Shown here: one piece after another, positions 37,937 to 57,000 of the stretch
How the letters are laid out: each line of letters begins with the position of its first letter
Position numbering within the stretch: position 1 is the stretch's first letter
Assembly: GCA_933228915.1 (NCBI GenBank)
Contig: OW121823.1
Location: 16,818,616 to 16,882,615 of the forward strand
Reading direction: 5' to 3'
Length of the DNA: 64,000 nucleotides
DNA from: Telmatherina bonti
Taxonomy: Eukaryota > Chordata > Actinopteri > Atheriniformes > Telmatherinidae
Position numbers and translations under genes: made by a program
The notes under the pieces: generated by a model
What the model was told of the DNA's origin: nothing
The model's input: the letters and a program-made list of their open reading frames with translations, nothing else
The model's database searches: none

Positions 37937-38839
37937 CTGAGACACAAAAAGAAGCAACGGTGAGACATGTTATGACAGCAGCAGCAGCAGCAGCATCCAA
38001 AACTGTGACCCATATCAGGTCATGTGATCTTTACTTTGAACCCTGACGGCATCATGAGACATCGACAGTCAGCTGATCATTGACACGATCGCTAACCAAT
38101 CATGTTTTCTCTCTTTTCTTCTGAGCAGCAGCTTCTCTGTTAAAATCTTAAATCTGAACCAGTTCTTTCTTTCTTTGGACTCGGTTCTTTTTGGCTGGGA
38201 TTATTTCACAGCTCCAGAATAACTTTCTATAGTGGCTCACCAGTACAGAAAGATTAAATAAATGACTCTGAACCAGAGGTTATACTTTTTGAAAAACAAA
38301 TATTCAGTACAATTTTTTAAAGAAAACAAAGAAGGTCTAGTTTTACTGAAGTGAATGAAACTCTGAGACTTCTCCATCACATCGTCTTTGTAAGCTGCAC
38401 AGAGCTATTTATCTTCACGTCACCACTCTGGAGTTATCCACAATGCTACTACAGAACTACTGACGTTACAACTCCAAAGGCATCTTTTTAACAGTCTGAG
38501 ATTTGACAATTACTTGCATAACATTTTATTTTAAACTCTTTTAAAGTATATGTTTTTTTTAAATTCATATTATCTAGCTATATATAAGGCATTGCTGAGT
38601 ATGTAGTAAAGCACTGTATGAATAAAATGTATAAATGATTTTAATGAGCTTTTAGCCAAGATTTTGGAATATTAATGCATATTGCACATCAAGGTTTAAC
38701 TACCAGAGCTAATGTTACGCCCCATGAAACTGAATGTTAACCCTCATTGCCCCAGGTGGTTGATTCAGAGATTAATATTCTGACCAGAAGTTATTGATGT
38801 ACAGATTAATTTTGTATTGCTGAAAGTTTCGAAACAGAA

Positions 38840-39460
38840 CTAAGACCACACTGCCTGGTCTGATGGTGCAGAGAAGTGATTTTATGTTCACAAAGCTCTG
38901 CTGCTAGACAGTTGAACGTTACTCTGAACACGGCCAGAAGACAGAAACAGTTTCAAATTATGGTCATATTCAAACTTTCATCAAGTTTACACTGGCTAAT
39001 GAGTTGCGCCTACATCTCTTTATCATATCAATATCTTTCCCATTATCGAGTGTGTCTCAGGCTTCTTCTTTACCCAGTAAGAGTGGTATTTTTGTTATGC
39101 ACCAACTTGGTTGCCAGGGCTGATGTTATCAGATCTAGTGACAGAATGATCCATGAGAGCACATACAGGCTCAAAGAGAGGCCCAAGGGTTTTAAAAATG
39201 AACAACACAGGAGACAAAGACAAACCAAAATGTTCCACAGGATGCCATGAAGACTCAGGTAGGATGTAATATTGTGATGGAGGGTATAAAACACACGATT
39301 CAGAGTAGATTCCTTCTCTCTCTCAATATAAGCTTCTGGTCAACAAGTTTACCGGAGGCTCTGTTTCAGCGTTTTCACGCATTCAGACTGCAAAAAAAGT
39401 TGCTTAAGAACCTGAATAATTGGTTATCAATGTGTACCAAAAAAAAACAATGTTAGTTTT
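38840..39460 (+). repeat. Probable degraded retroelement in aftph intron 1
   Basis: Fragments of coding-like text (IHESTYRLKERPKGF about 39150; HAFRLQKKLLKNLNNWL about 39380) fit the style of a LINE ORF end but stay unassigned. The rest of 37937-40724 (aftph intron 1) shows no gene. Confidence 0.3.
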
Positions 39461-40724
39461 TTATGAACCATAGTATTATACTAAAGAACCTGTGTTATGA
39501 GACTCCAGAACTAAGTCTGTCTAAATGCACAGACAGGGAAGCTGTTGTAAATACAAATAAAAATAATTGTTAAATCGATTAAAAACAAATAAAAAAAAAA
39601 AAATAAAAAAAAACAGGCTCAAATTACAGTTGCCATGGAAACAATAGTTTTTATCACCTTAAAATTTCACACGAATAATTTTCTTCACTGCGCACACAGT
39701 TTAGGAAACAACAGCACTTCTGTGTCTTAAAATCCTTTAAGAACGCAAGTCCAAAATAAAATTTATCGTGAACCAGCTCACTTGTCTCTGAATAAGAAAT
39801 AATTGTCAGCTAAAACGTGCAGTAAAATATAAGTAAACTGACCCAAAAGGCTTTCAAAAAACCTGAAACTGGAGCCATCCAGTAACTCCACTTATACCTG
39901 AAACAGGAAACCAGTGCTCTTTCCAGCCACCAACCAGAGCACAGGCTGGAGAATGTTAGCTCTGTTAGCTTATCAACTACAACACCTGTGCAGGTAAAGC
40001 ATCCGGCGATGAGCTGGCCCACAAACATGCATTTCCAGATAGACCAGTTTAACCACTATGCTTACTAGAAAAATGACCTGACAGACCTTTTTAAGATCAC
40101 TGAGCCGAATAAGAGTTAAAACTCACTGCATCTAGTCGGTACTTAGAGTTATTAACAAACATCTGTGAAGATTATTTATCATCTTCATCTCAAAAACTTA
40201 AAACTGACACTTTTTTCTCACATGTCTGATGTCGGATGTTAACAGGAGCTAGGAGGCTAATGGAACAAGTTGTTTAGCAAACTAGCAGGCTGAGTTATGC
40301 TATTAAAGAGCTGACAGCAGTCTTCGAGCAGAAAAGGAGACAACTGGACGTGTAATTTACTGCTCCAACATCATCAACTTGGTTAGCATCGACCATAAGG
40401 TTGCTAATCAAACTACAAGGCCGGGACACTGCTTAGATGAGTTTTAAAGAAAGCTAGCTTAGCTTGGCTAGCATGGGCGATATGACACAAGTTAAGCAGA
40501 TAATGATAAAAGCTACGGTTAAAAGGACGATTATAATGCTACACGGAAAGACGTCATATTAATTCAAATGCATAGTAAAGCCGCAGACAAACACAGGTGG
40601 GAAGTCAACTACCTGAGCTAACTACGTATCTAGCTAACCCGTACAGCTAGCCTTAGCGTTAGCCTTCCCAGCCGGGTGTTTGACAGCAGGTGTGCCCGTG
40701 AACCGGAGTAGGAGCTGGACTCAC

Positions 40725-40910
40725 CGTGAGACGCTGGCCGCAGATGTCCATGACTGGCGAGAAGACGGCCCTGCCCACAGGTTGTCAAATCCGGCTGGCT
40801 GGACAGGTAGGACGGCTAAAAGTGAAGGCTGAGTCAGCCGGCTGCTGATGCTGCTGTCCTGCCTCAGTATCCCCCAGCATGCACCGCTCGGTGAGCAGTT
40901 CACGTCTACA
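40725..40910 (-). other. aftph: aftph 5' UTR exon and start of promoter
   Basis: On the minus strand a GCGTCTCACG|GTGAGT donor sits at 40725. GC content is raised relative to the flanks. It splices to 37936 in the inferred model. The upstream end and promoter core are estimated. Confidence 0.6.
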
Positions 40911-41479
40911 CAAACTTTCCACGTGAAACAGGTAGTTCAGACTGAGCGCACGAGTACTTTATGAGGCAAAACAAGACATTTTACATGAAAGGAAATGTCT
41001 TTTCTGGAATTTTAGTTTGATAATATGACCATTTTGTTATCTATCCCAGGATATGACTATTTGCTGCAATATTATGTGGAGTTTTTATGTCATAACCTGT
41101 CTTTATTTACAGTCTATGGTTTTAACAGCCAAGTTCATCGTTCCCAACATTGTTCTTGTTCTCTCCATACACTCTCATTTGGTAAAATATATTTTCCCAG
41201 TCACTCTATAAGACAGTAACAGATCTGTTATTGCACCTGTTGCAACTGGAAATAATAGATTTAATTTAATTTAATTTAATTTAATTTAACCAGAGGACAT
41301 TGTGGGAAAGAAAAGTACAAAAGCTATATTAAAATATTTAATAATATTTATTATTTGAAAAAACAAAACAATGTTCAATTGTATTGTGAACAGTCTGACT
41401 TTAAACAATTCTACAATTGAACTATTTTATGATTAATTTAATTTGTTTACATCTTTATTTTTAAAATGTAAAATGTTTT

Positions 41480-41505
41480 GATAGATAGATAGATAGATAT
41501 ATAGA
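41480..41505 (+). repeat. GATA microsatellite
   Basis: Four to five GATA units (GATAGATAGATAGATA). A TTTAA pentamer array also lies at about 41260-41290. Confidence 0.8.
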
Positions 41506-41599
41506 TTTATTTCAGTTAAGAGAGAGTATTTAGTCAGAGAGGAACATTCATGTAAAAAAAAAAAGAAATGAAAAATAGCCATGAGAAATACTAAACTCC

Positions 41600-41990
41600 A
41601 TTGTATTTCTTTGAGAGGAGTTAAACTCTGGAACAGCTGTAGTGAAGAAGTAAAAACATGTCAGTTAAGATGAACATTTAAACAAAAGATAAAAGATTAT
41701 TTAATTAAAAGATATAGGGATTTAGGGATATTTTTTAAAAGAAATGTTATTGTATATTGTGATTTACTGTGTGTATTACCACCGTGTACTGTTTAGGTTT
41801 TATTGTAATGGAATATAATGTGTATTACTATTCAAAGATTCAGTGAAAGTGTTATTGATAAGGGGTTTTTGGACCAGGTAAGCGCTCAACTTCTCCAAAA
41901 CCCCTTTCGATCTTAAGAAGCATGTTTTGTTTGTTGTAACCAATATTTGTTCTTTTTAAAAGTTTTTTTAGTTCAAAATAAATTCTGATA
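41600..41990 (+). mobile_element. LINE ORF2 C-terminus and 3' UTR remnant
   Basis: GGAGTTAAACTCTGGAACAG encodes GVKLWNS. After a stop the frame continues FKQKIKDYLIKRY, the typical end of L2/Rex1-type ORF2. An AT-rich 3' UTR ending TTCAAAATAAATTCTGATAA follows. Confidence 0.55.
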
Positions 41991-42519
41991 AAAAGATAGA
42001 TATTTTGATAGAAAGATACTCTTTGTGAATATATAATAAAAATCTATTGATTTATTAATTAAGAGCATTCAATATTAGTTACAACCTTTGGCATATTTAT
42101 TTATTTATTTATTTTTTTTATAAAATGTATGACTTCATTAATATATGAACTTTACACGTAAAATATTGTATGTTATATTGTTATTTCTTGGTTTTTTTTG
42201 TTTATTTGTTTAAGATATGTATTTATTCACACATTCGTCAGTTTCCAGATGATAATAAATCTACAAAACCACTTAGCATTTAAAAATCTAGTACTTCACG
42301 TGATGAATGGAGTAACTTTCCCAGATAGTGACTTCATTTTAAATGTACACCAGTGTATATTTCCATGTGTAATAAATCAAGTTATCCCCTTTCTTTGTAA
42401 ATAGTTCACATTTAAACATAAATACAGAAATTTCACATGAACACATTGAAATTATTTTAACAAAAATATGAAATTTACTTTTGTTAAATATCATAGATAC
42501 TTTTTAAAACATATTAGTT

Positions 42520-42520
<1 letters not shown>

Positions 42521-42550
<30 letters not shown>

Positions 42551-42622
42551 TCTAATTGCTTTGTCCAATTCAGGGTTACAGGAATCTAGAACCTATCCCA
42601 GCAACCATCAGGCGAGAGGCAG
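42521..42622 (-). mobile_element. SINE 3' fragment with CATC tail
   Basis: A CCATCCATCCATCC tail, then CAATTCAGGGTTACAGG, GAACCTATCCCAGCAACC and GGCGAGAGGC: reverse-oriented copy of the 51931-52240 family. A GGGGGTGGGGGGG run follows at 42669. Confidence 0.7.
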
Positions 42623-43324
42623 TCAGGTGTTCATTTCCATAAAAATATTTGAAGAGGCAGAAGCGGGCGGGGGTGGGGGGGTCGAATGAGTGAATGTAAG
42701 AAGGATTATGATCTGGTGTGTGTTTTACATAAAACTGATTTCATTTGACTTTATTTTGTCTGTAAAGTGCCCTGTGATTACTTACTTGTAAATTGGTGCT
42801 ATACAAATTAAGCCGAAGCTACTGCAAAACTTGAAAATCGCTCTGCTCTTTATAGTTTTGTCTGTACAGCACTCTATACTCTATTTAATTTCTCAAAAGG
42901 TGCTATATAACGTAAGTTTTACATAATTACTTACTTGCGCCACATAAATGTCCCATCTGGGATAAATCTTTTTTTTTTTTTTAAATTGACTCACATTGAA
43001 CCTGATTTTTTTTTCAGGTTCTGAGATTTTAATGTTGTATTAAGAGGAAGTGACTACATTTCTTAGGAGTGTAGTGTCATGAGGAAATGTGTATGTTCCT
43101 GTTTTTCACGGCTCTGTCCTGATGGTCAGCTCATGAAGAGGCTGAAGTCTCGGTTTGACTTCAATTAATGAATGTATCAAGATATCAATGAAACCACAGC
43201 TTCAGTTTCTGAGTGAGTCTGATTATTTCCAACCTTCTCCTTCTGATGTACAGACTGCAAACAGTAGTAATTAACCTGTCTGATGCTATGTGATGGATGG
43301 TGAAGCAGATTACCAAAACAGATT

Positions 43325-43412
43325 TAGTCATTCATTCAAGCTGGAGTTGATCTCAGCAGATGGGAGGCAGGATAGACCCTGGACTAGGTGCCAGACCATC
43401 ACAGGGCCTCAT
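43325..43412 (-). mobile_element. SINE 3' fragment, reverse orientation
   Basis: TTCATTCAAGCTGGAGTTGA, GGAGGCAGGATAGACCCTGG and CCATCACAGGGCC: a strongly diverged copy, 370 bp upstream of the NLR start codon. Confidence 0.6.
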
Positions 43413-43786
43413 TCACTTTTATAACTATTTTATTCTGATTTTTTTTTCACAAAAAACAATTCAGAAAATGTGCAATAACTGCTGTTGCTAGGCAACAGTC
43501 GGCTGAAGAGGAAGTTGGGACATCAGTTGTGAAATCAGCAGGACTGCAGAGAGCCTCTTTGTACAGAGTAACACATGAATACAAATAACCTACAAAAAAA
43601 CAAAAAAAACCCAAGAATATTTATCTGTGTTTGCACATAAAAAATAGTTATACGCACGGCAATTGTTTACAGACGTGGCTCCTAACTGTCTTTTCTGTCC
43701 AGATTTAAGAGATTACTGTCCTCAGCAAATGTCACTTGTCCTTGAGATGAGGGTGGGCCACTGAGTGACTTTATCAAGGAGTCAGG

Positions 43787-51057
<7,271 letters not shown>

Positions 51058-51930
51058 ATCCTCACACTGGGAAATCTGACATTGTGTCATACTCTACCTA
51101 AAAGGGAGTGGCAATAATTTACATTTACAGTAATATCAGTTTCCCCTAAAAAGAAAAGGAGTACAAACTGATGTTAACTAGATCTTGTTGAAAACATCAT
51201 GTTTTAATGTAAAACGTTTTATTATTTTGATAGTTTGTGCCAATATTTGTGCAAATCTGAAAGGACTCGAACATGTGGTTCTGGTTGTGTTGGAAGGTAC
51301 TCCATGTACAGAGGCTGATGTTTTAACATATAACCCAGGTTTGAGTCTTGGTAATCATACTCTCTTCTGTCTTTTCTCCTCTGATTGATAAAAGTTATCA
51401 ATGCCTAAACATGATTAAAAAAAAATTAACAGGAATCTAAACTTTGCAGAACAAGTCAGTCTATCAGGTTCTCTCCTCTCTTTTTTATTTCTTTATTGTA
51501 GTTAATCTTACACTAATGGAAAGTCTGTTTATTTCCACATGTGTGAGGGAAATTATTTGTGGGATGAGCGGCAGAGTTCAGGCTGTGGGTTGTATCCATG
51601 AAAACCTGCAAATTTGTCTCTGCAAAACCAAAATGCTTATTCTGCTGTAGCGATGTCATGATTACATCATTTGACAGTTAACTGTAGTATTCAATGCTAT
51701 AATTAAATAATAGTCGAGATTCCTCAAAGTAGGAGCCATAAATGTCAATGATTTTATGTTTTTATGAGTAGGTCTGTGTGCGCACACTTGACTGGCACAT
51801 GTGTCATGAGGAGTTGTGATTGTGTTTTATGTATGTAGAGGGTCAGGCTTAAAATAGTATTGTTTTTTTGTGAATATAAATATTTTGCTTAGATCTTTTT
51901 TTTTTCTCTTTGGTTAATGGATGTAGAAAC

Positions 51931-52240
51931 AGGGCCACATGGTGGCATGGTGGTTAGCACTGTGGCCTCCCACAAGAAAGTCACAGGTTCAAGCCTTGGT
52001 TGGGGCAAGGTTTCAACAGTGGTCTTTCTGTGTGGAGTTTGCATGTTCTCCCTGCATATGCATGGGTTCTCTCCAGGTACTTCCAGCTTCCTCCCACCAT
52101 CCAAAGACATGCATATTAGGTTAATTGGTTACTCTTAGGAGTGTGAGTGGTTGTTTGTCTTTATGTGGCCCTGCAATGGGCTGGCAAGGTGTACCTCACC
52201 TTCTGCCCAAAGACTGCTGGATAGGCTACGGCTTCCCCAT
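51931..52240 (+). mobile_element. Full-length tRNA-derived SINE
   Basis: The tRNA-like head has an A box (TGGTTAGCACTGTGG, 51951-51965) and a B box (GGTTCAAGCC, 51986-51995). The conserved body follows: GTGTGGAGTTTGCATGTTCT, GGTACTTCCAGCTTCCTCC, CAAAGACATGCATATTAGG and CTGCAATGGGCTGGC. It is the reference copy for the fragments at 525, 2905, 8510, 23008, 25793, 42521, 43325 and 45350. It sits in the NLR 3' flank. Confidence 0.85.
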
Positions 52241-52551
52241 GTATATATAATTTTTTCCTTTTGTACTCAGAAAATTTGTTTTGGCTGTTCTGTTTTTGTC
52301 CCCACCAAACCACAGGCTTACAAGAGTGGAGGGATTCCCAGTTCCACTGGGTGGCATTGTCGTAGGTGATAGTTATACTTGGCCAGTTTCTCTTTCACAC
52401 TTGGTAGTCGGTGTGTCACTTTTAGGTGTATTCTGTATTCACCTATCTTGGGGGATGTACGGGTGGGGTGAGTGCAGGGCTGACATTTTTTTGTTGACGA
52501 TAAAAGTTACGCATCGTGTTCTTTACATATTGTTTTATTTCCTTGCATACA

Positions 52552-52774
52552 TGTTCCAGTTCATGAGCTAGAACCAATCATGTTTTGCCAACAGATACTT
52601 TAATCAAACTTTGAGGACAAGTTCATGTGTGCACAAGGGCTGAGGAGAAGACTAACCACATCTGGTACATAGAGTTGTACATCAACATGTTGTAGACATC
52701 AACACAGACTGAGAAAGCGAGGAAGCCAGCAGAAAGAGATAAACCAGTAAAACCTAGTTAAACATCCTTCTGTT
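52552..52774 (+). pseudogene. FISNA exon relic of a second NLR copy
   Basis: Base-by-base reading against the intact exon (from 45650): ACTTTAATCAAACTTTGAGG against GCTTCAATCAAACTTCCAGG, AAGTTCATGTGTGCACAAG identical, GAGTTGTACATCA identical, GAGGAAGCCAGCAGAAA identical, ACATCCTTCTG identical. Deletions, stops and loss of everything after the FISNA end (no Walker A) show it is dead. It starts 1.5 kb after the intact NLR stop, so it is likely a tandem duplicate. Confidence 0.85.
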
Positions 52775-52995
52775 TGCAGTTTTCTGTTTCCACCACTAGA
52801 TTCTGCCAGAGTTCTGATTCTGTAATGGTCTCAGCTGAGATTACATCTACACACATTTCTAATAAGTACTAGCTGATGACAGGAAATGTTCTGTTGTATA
52901 TGTCTGATGAACGACGGTCACATTTCCATGGCAAGCTTTAGATCTGCACATATGTGTTATAATAAAGCAGTTTATTGAAGTTTATGATGTTGTAA

Positions 52996-53012
52996 AAAGA
53001 TTTTAAAGACTT
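52996..53012 (+). repeat. Left 17-bp target-site duplication of the L1-type insertion
   Basis: AAAGATTTTAAAGACTT, identical to 56730-56746. Confidence 0.85.
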
Positions 53013-54196
53013 TTTTTAAATTTTTTTAATTTTTTTTGTCTTGTCCAGCATTTAGGCAAGCAGAATGATGGTCTGGATGCTGTGTTCTGCTGAGCAAATT
53101 TTCTCTGCCAAGGGAAGCTTTATAGATATAATGATCCCCTTGACTTTCTGAATTTTTATTTTATTTCTATATTTATTTTGTCTTATTGTTTCAATTGTAG
53201 AGTTTGTACTGCTGGACCAGAGAGGACAGACGAAAGACAGAAAGAGAGAGGAGAAAAAACACCTCATAAGAAAAGTGAAAGAGATAAAGGGAGAGGAAAG
53301 GGAGAGAAAAAAACCCCTAAAAAATAACCCAAAAACAAAAAGAAAAAAAACAACCTACAGATGTATACATATACACACATACATACACACACGTACATAT
53401 ACACACACATACACACGCATACATACACATACATATACACACATATGTATACACATTTACATATATATGTATATATATATACACATATACATATACACGT
53501 ACATACATATACACACACACCTCTATGCACACACACACACACACACACATACATACGTACAAACATATACGCACTCGCCAGTATTAACACATATACATAC
53601 ACATACAAGCCAACTTTAGATCATAGTAACTAAACTATAAATCTAAAAAGTTAAATATAAATGAGAAACAAACAGAAATGAGAAAACTAGCTGCTGTTAG
53701 TGAATAAAACTGCGTGACGACTCGGTGACTGTGTCACATGCAGAACATGCAGAGTGGAACGTGTTCAGAGAAGATCATGCCAGTGTGACCTCTCCCACAC
53801 AAAGGCAAGAGGCACGCCAGGAGTACCCCCGAAACCGGGGCCACCGGCAGCCACCCCCAGGCACAGACCCAACCGCCCCACCCCGGAGCCAGCCATGCGC
53901 CGACCCAGGAAGCGGCAGAGGGTGGTCCCAGCCAGAGTCCCCCGCAGTCAGGGGGAACAGGCCCCAGCAGGCCCGGACCAGTGAGGACCGGCCCCGCCGG
54001 GCACCGGCCACCCAGGGCAGACAGTGCACGGGCCCCACGGCCCCAAGAGCCCAGAAGCAGCCCCCCACCCCCGCAGGCAGAGGGCCCAGCCCACACCGAC
54101 GGAGGGCCGTGATCCCCAGACCGCCACCGAGCGGCAGCCAGGCCGCACCCCAGTGCACCAGCAGCGTCCCCCGAGCACCAAGACTCTCCCCGCACG

Positions 54197-54199
54197 CAT

Positions 54200-54260
<61 letters not shown>
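54197..54260 (+). repeat. CA microsatellite inside the LINE 3' region
   Basis: More than 30 CA units, followed by further CA/CCCA-rich sequence to about 54680. Confidence 0.9.
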
Positions 54261-54262
<2 letters not shown>

Positions 54263-56132
54263 CACCCACCCACCCCCACACGCATCCACACTTCCTCCTT
54301 AAGCACACCCTATCCACCCATTCTCTTACACACGCTCAAACTCATACTCTCCTACCCCTGTTCTTTATACTCACACACCCCCTCACACACACATCCCTGC
54401 TCCCTCTATAATCACCCATTCTTCCATAAATGCATACCCCACTCTACACACACACATACCTCCCTACACCCCTGTGGACCCCATATCCACATTCACACTC
54501 CTCATTGTACACCCACCCCATCACTCCCCCGTACCACCAACATAACCCCACATACACACCCCCACCCATCTGCATACACCCCCCCTTCCTCCTATCCCAG
54601 CGGCCACCCACCTTCCTAAATTCTTACACCCTGATTCCTCCCCTTACTCCCCCTCTACTCTAACATTCATTCACCACTTCATCCATTGGCTCATGCATGC
54701 CCTCACCTTTCTTTCCCAATGTGTCCCCGTGTCCCACAACTACCCCCCACCCTTGTCAACGCCCCCCCACCACTCCACACATGCAGCCGATCCAGCACCC
54801 CTGCCAGGCCAGCCCAGACCCAGGCCCCCTGAACAGCACCACTCCCCCGCCCAAACTCCTCCGGCACAGCCCCGGAAATAGGGGCGTGGCAGGACCCCAT
54901 TGTCACCCCCTCCCTCCCAGCTTATGAATGATTGTGAAGTGTGTGTTGTTTGCAATTAAAATTGGGAAGAAGTAACCACATCATGTTGGGAGCGGGACCA
55001 CCAAAGCAGCCCCGCCCACCGCACACTGCATGGCCTGCCCCCCAAAATATGTCCATGTGTTGTCAGTGTGTGTTTTTTGTGTTATGTTGACTAAGTGTAA
55101 TTAAAACTGGGACGTGAACCGATGTTGGGTGCAGCGATCGAGACCACCTTGATGGCCTCTCTCACCATCCAGATCAACGTGTCCACCTCCCAACGCCCTG
55201 CCTGTGTGTGGTGGAAGAAGGGAAGGAGGGGTGTCCGGGGATTTAGGTCCCGAGGGAAGCGCGCCTCCCTCAAGAAGATGAGCCACCTGCGGCACGAGAC
55301 ACGTCCCCCATTCCCGGGGCCCCCGAAGGCCAGGACAGGCCAAGGGCAGCTGCCCCAACAACCAGGGCCCTCAGCAACACCAACAAAAGAGCCGCCACTG
55401 GCCCCAGAAGGCACCAACGAACCACATGCAAAAGTGGGGGGGGGGGGTACTTTCGCACTCCCCTAAACCCCCACCCCTACACCCCCACACATACATGCCC
55501 CAACACACTACCACATACACGCACCCCTACCCCCCATACATTCATGTACCACTACACTCCTCCATACACACCCCATATATACACAGGCACCCCCCATCCT
55601 CAACTATCTTGGGCCCGGGCCCCTCTGCCGGGCACCAGGGCACGGACCCGCCCCCACTGCAGCAGCAGGTCCAGGTCAGCCCAACCCCCCCACGGCAGGA
55701 CCGACCCCCCACCCCCGAGAAGTAAGGGGACAGCCCCGGGCACCGGAGCCCAGGACCCGCACCCAGCCCACCCTGCAGCGGCACGGCCACCCGTCACGGA
55801 GCCAATACCCGCCGATCCAGCCTCCGCCAGCGACCTCGCTCCACCGCCGCAAGGCAACTCCAACCATTGATCCACCCAAGGCCTCCCGCCAGGTCTGGAA
55901 ACCTAGCCCCCCCAGTAATGAAGCAGCCAAGATCCCCGTCCAGACCCATAGCCACCTGAGCCAGCCAGCCAGTCCCCAGCACCGAGCGGGATGAGGTCAC
56001 ACTCTCCCCCCTACACTAAGTGATAGAGCTGATCACAGGAGACCAGAGAGAGTGAAATTCAACTGACTGATCCTTTGAGGAGGCAGACATCATTTCCATG
56101 CTGATGTAATCTAATAACAGATTTCTAAACTG

Positions 56133-56729
56133 CTAGATACACAGATTCTGTTTGCTTTTCCAGTTCACAACGATAGTTTTCTTTGCAATGCACAGGCTAC
56201 TGAAGATTGGTTTTGCTAAATTAAACCCTATGTTATTTTCACCTAAGTGACTCAATAGGCACAGTTTGGGGTTTGCAGGGATATTACATTTAAACCAGTC
56301 TGACAGATCTTTACATACCTGGAGCCAGAATCTCTGGACAGGTGGACAAGACCATAAGGCATGATAGTAGCTGTCAATTGTGTTGTCAGTACAGTGTGAA
56401 CAGATAAGTGATTGTAACAGACCCATCTTGAACATCCTGTGTCCTGTATAATGAGTTCTGTGTAGGATTTTGAATTGTATCAATTGCATGTTTGAATTCT
56501 TAGTCATTTTGAATGTGTTTGAGCAGATTTGTGACCATTCATTTTGATTGAAGTTACTGGATAAGTCTGCTTCCCATTTAGAAGTTGGGAGAGAGATTAA
56601 ATCTTCTAGCTTCAATAGTAATCTGTATATTTTGGATAGTAGCTTCGGGGCCTTAAGATTTAAGAATTCTGCAAACCTGATAGGTAACTGTAAGTTTAGT
56701 TGATCAGTGGTGTATTTCTTACTTATAAG
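56133..56729 (-). CDS. L1-type ORF2 C-terminal domain (fragment of the LINE)
   Basis: Minus-strand frame open from the insertion edge to a stop near 56133: LPIRFAEFLNLKAPKLLSKI, LISLPTSKWEADLSSNF, FKILHRTHYTGHRMFKMGLL, the zinc-binding CSHC...YYHALWSCPPVQRFW, then KKTIVVNWK. This is the post-RT region of teleost L1/Tx1-like elements. The reverse transcriptase and endonuclease are missing because of 5' truncation. No stop lies within about 195 codons, which suggests a recent insertion. Confidence 0.8.
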   Translation of the reverse strand, partial: LISKKYTTDQLNLQLPIRFAEFLNLKAPKLLSKIYRLLLKLEDLISLPTSKWEADLSSNFNQNEWSQICSNTFKMTKNSNMQLIQFKILHRTHYTGHRMFKMGLLQSLICSHCTDNTIDSYYHALWSCPPVQRFWLQVCKDLSDWFKCNIPANPKLCLLSHLGENNIGFNLAKPIFSSLCIAKKTIVVNWKSKQNLCI

Positions 56730-56746
56730 AAAGATTTTAAAGACTT
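56730..56746 (+). repeat. Right 17-bp target-site duplication
   Basis: Identical to 52996-53012; see the LINE entry. Confidence 0.85.
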
Positions 56747-56765
56747 AGACTTTTTGTTCCTTCAG

Positions 56766-56812
56766 GTTTTAACATGTTGGAGGGCAGAGGCAGAAACTGT
56801 TGATGTGTGAAT
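56766..56812 (+). pseudogene. Relic of the NLR 47-nt linker exon
   Basis: After TTGTTCCTTCAG, GTTTTAACATGTTGGAGGGC parallels GTTAGAACACGGTGGAGAGC of the intact exon at 48826. A diverged GTGTGAATGCTTATTT parallels the donor region GTGAGTGTGTTTATTT. Downstream GGGCTTTTACTTCTACAG resembles 48906-48922. With 52552-52774 it marks a collapsed second NLR copy lacking NACHT and LRR exons. Confidence 0.6.
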
Positions 56813-56919
56813 GCTTATTTATGATTACATCTGTTGAAGTGAACCATGGGCTTTTACTTCTACAGTTGACCGTTAGAGTCATTATGAACTCTTATCAAAT
56901 TAAGAGCAATACAATATTG

Positions 56920-57000
56920 GGGAAGCAGTGGCTCAGGTGGTAGAGCAAATCATCCGATAACTGAGGGTTGGTGGTTTGATTCCTGTTTTATTCCAGTCAA
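56920..57000 (+). mobile_element. tRNA-like head of the second SINE family
   Basis: AGTGGCTCAGGTGGTAGAGC (A box region) and GGTTGGTGGTTTGATTCC (B box), as in the head of the 29520-29765 family. The 3' body is missing. Confidence 0.65.

Larger units (their letters stand above)
53013..56729 (-). mobile_element. 5'-truncated L1-type LINE with long G-rich-sense 3' UTR
   Basis: Bracketed by identical 17-bp repeats. Its poly(A)-like tail appears as T runs at 53011-53038. Sense is minus: ORF2 C-terminus at 56729-56133, then about 3 kb to the tail. That stretch is very C/CA-rich on plus (53750-56010), with CA tracts at 53360-53570 and 54197-54260. It sits inside the decayed NLR copy. Long open frames predicted in the CA/CCC-rich part are low-complexity artefacts. 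Confidence 0.8.

Noticed and set aside
53361..53570. Regularly spaced ACATAC units as a CRISPR-like array
   Set aside because: Simple microsatellite in a vertebrate genome; no repeat-spacer structure.
53725..54411. Long open frames on both strands (228, 190 and 180 aa) in CA/CCC-rich DNA
   Set aside because: Low-complexity translation (HTHTHT, VCVCVC) of a LINE 3' region and microsatellite; no splice or start support.
56936..56998. Candidate tRNA gene
   Set aside because: A and B boxes are present but it is the head of a SINE family; the sequence will not fold as a clean tRNA and the context is repeat DNA.
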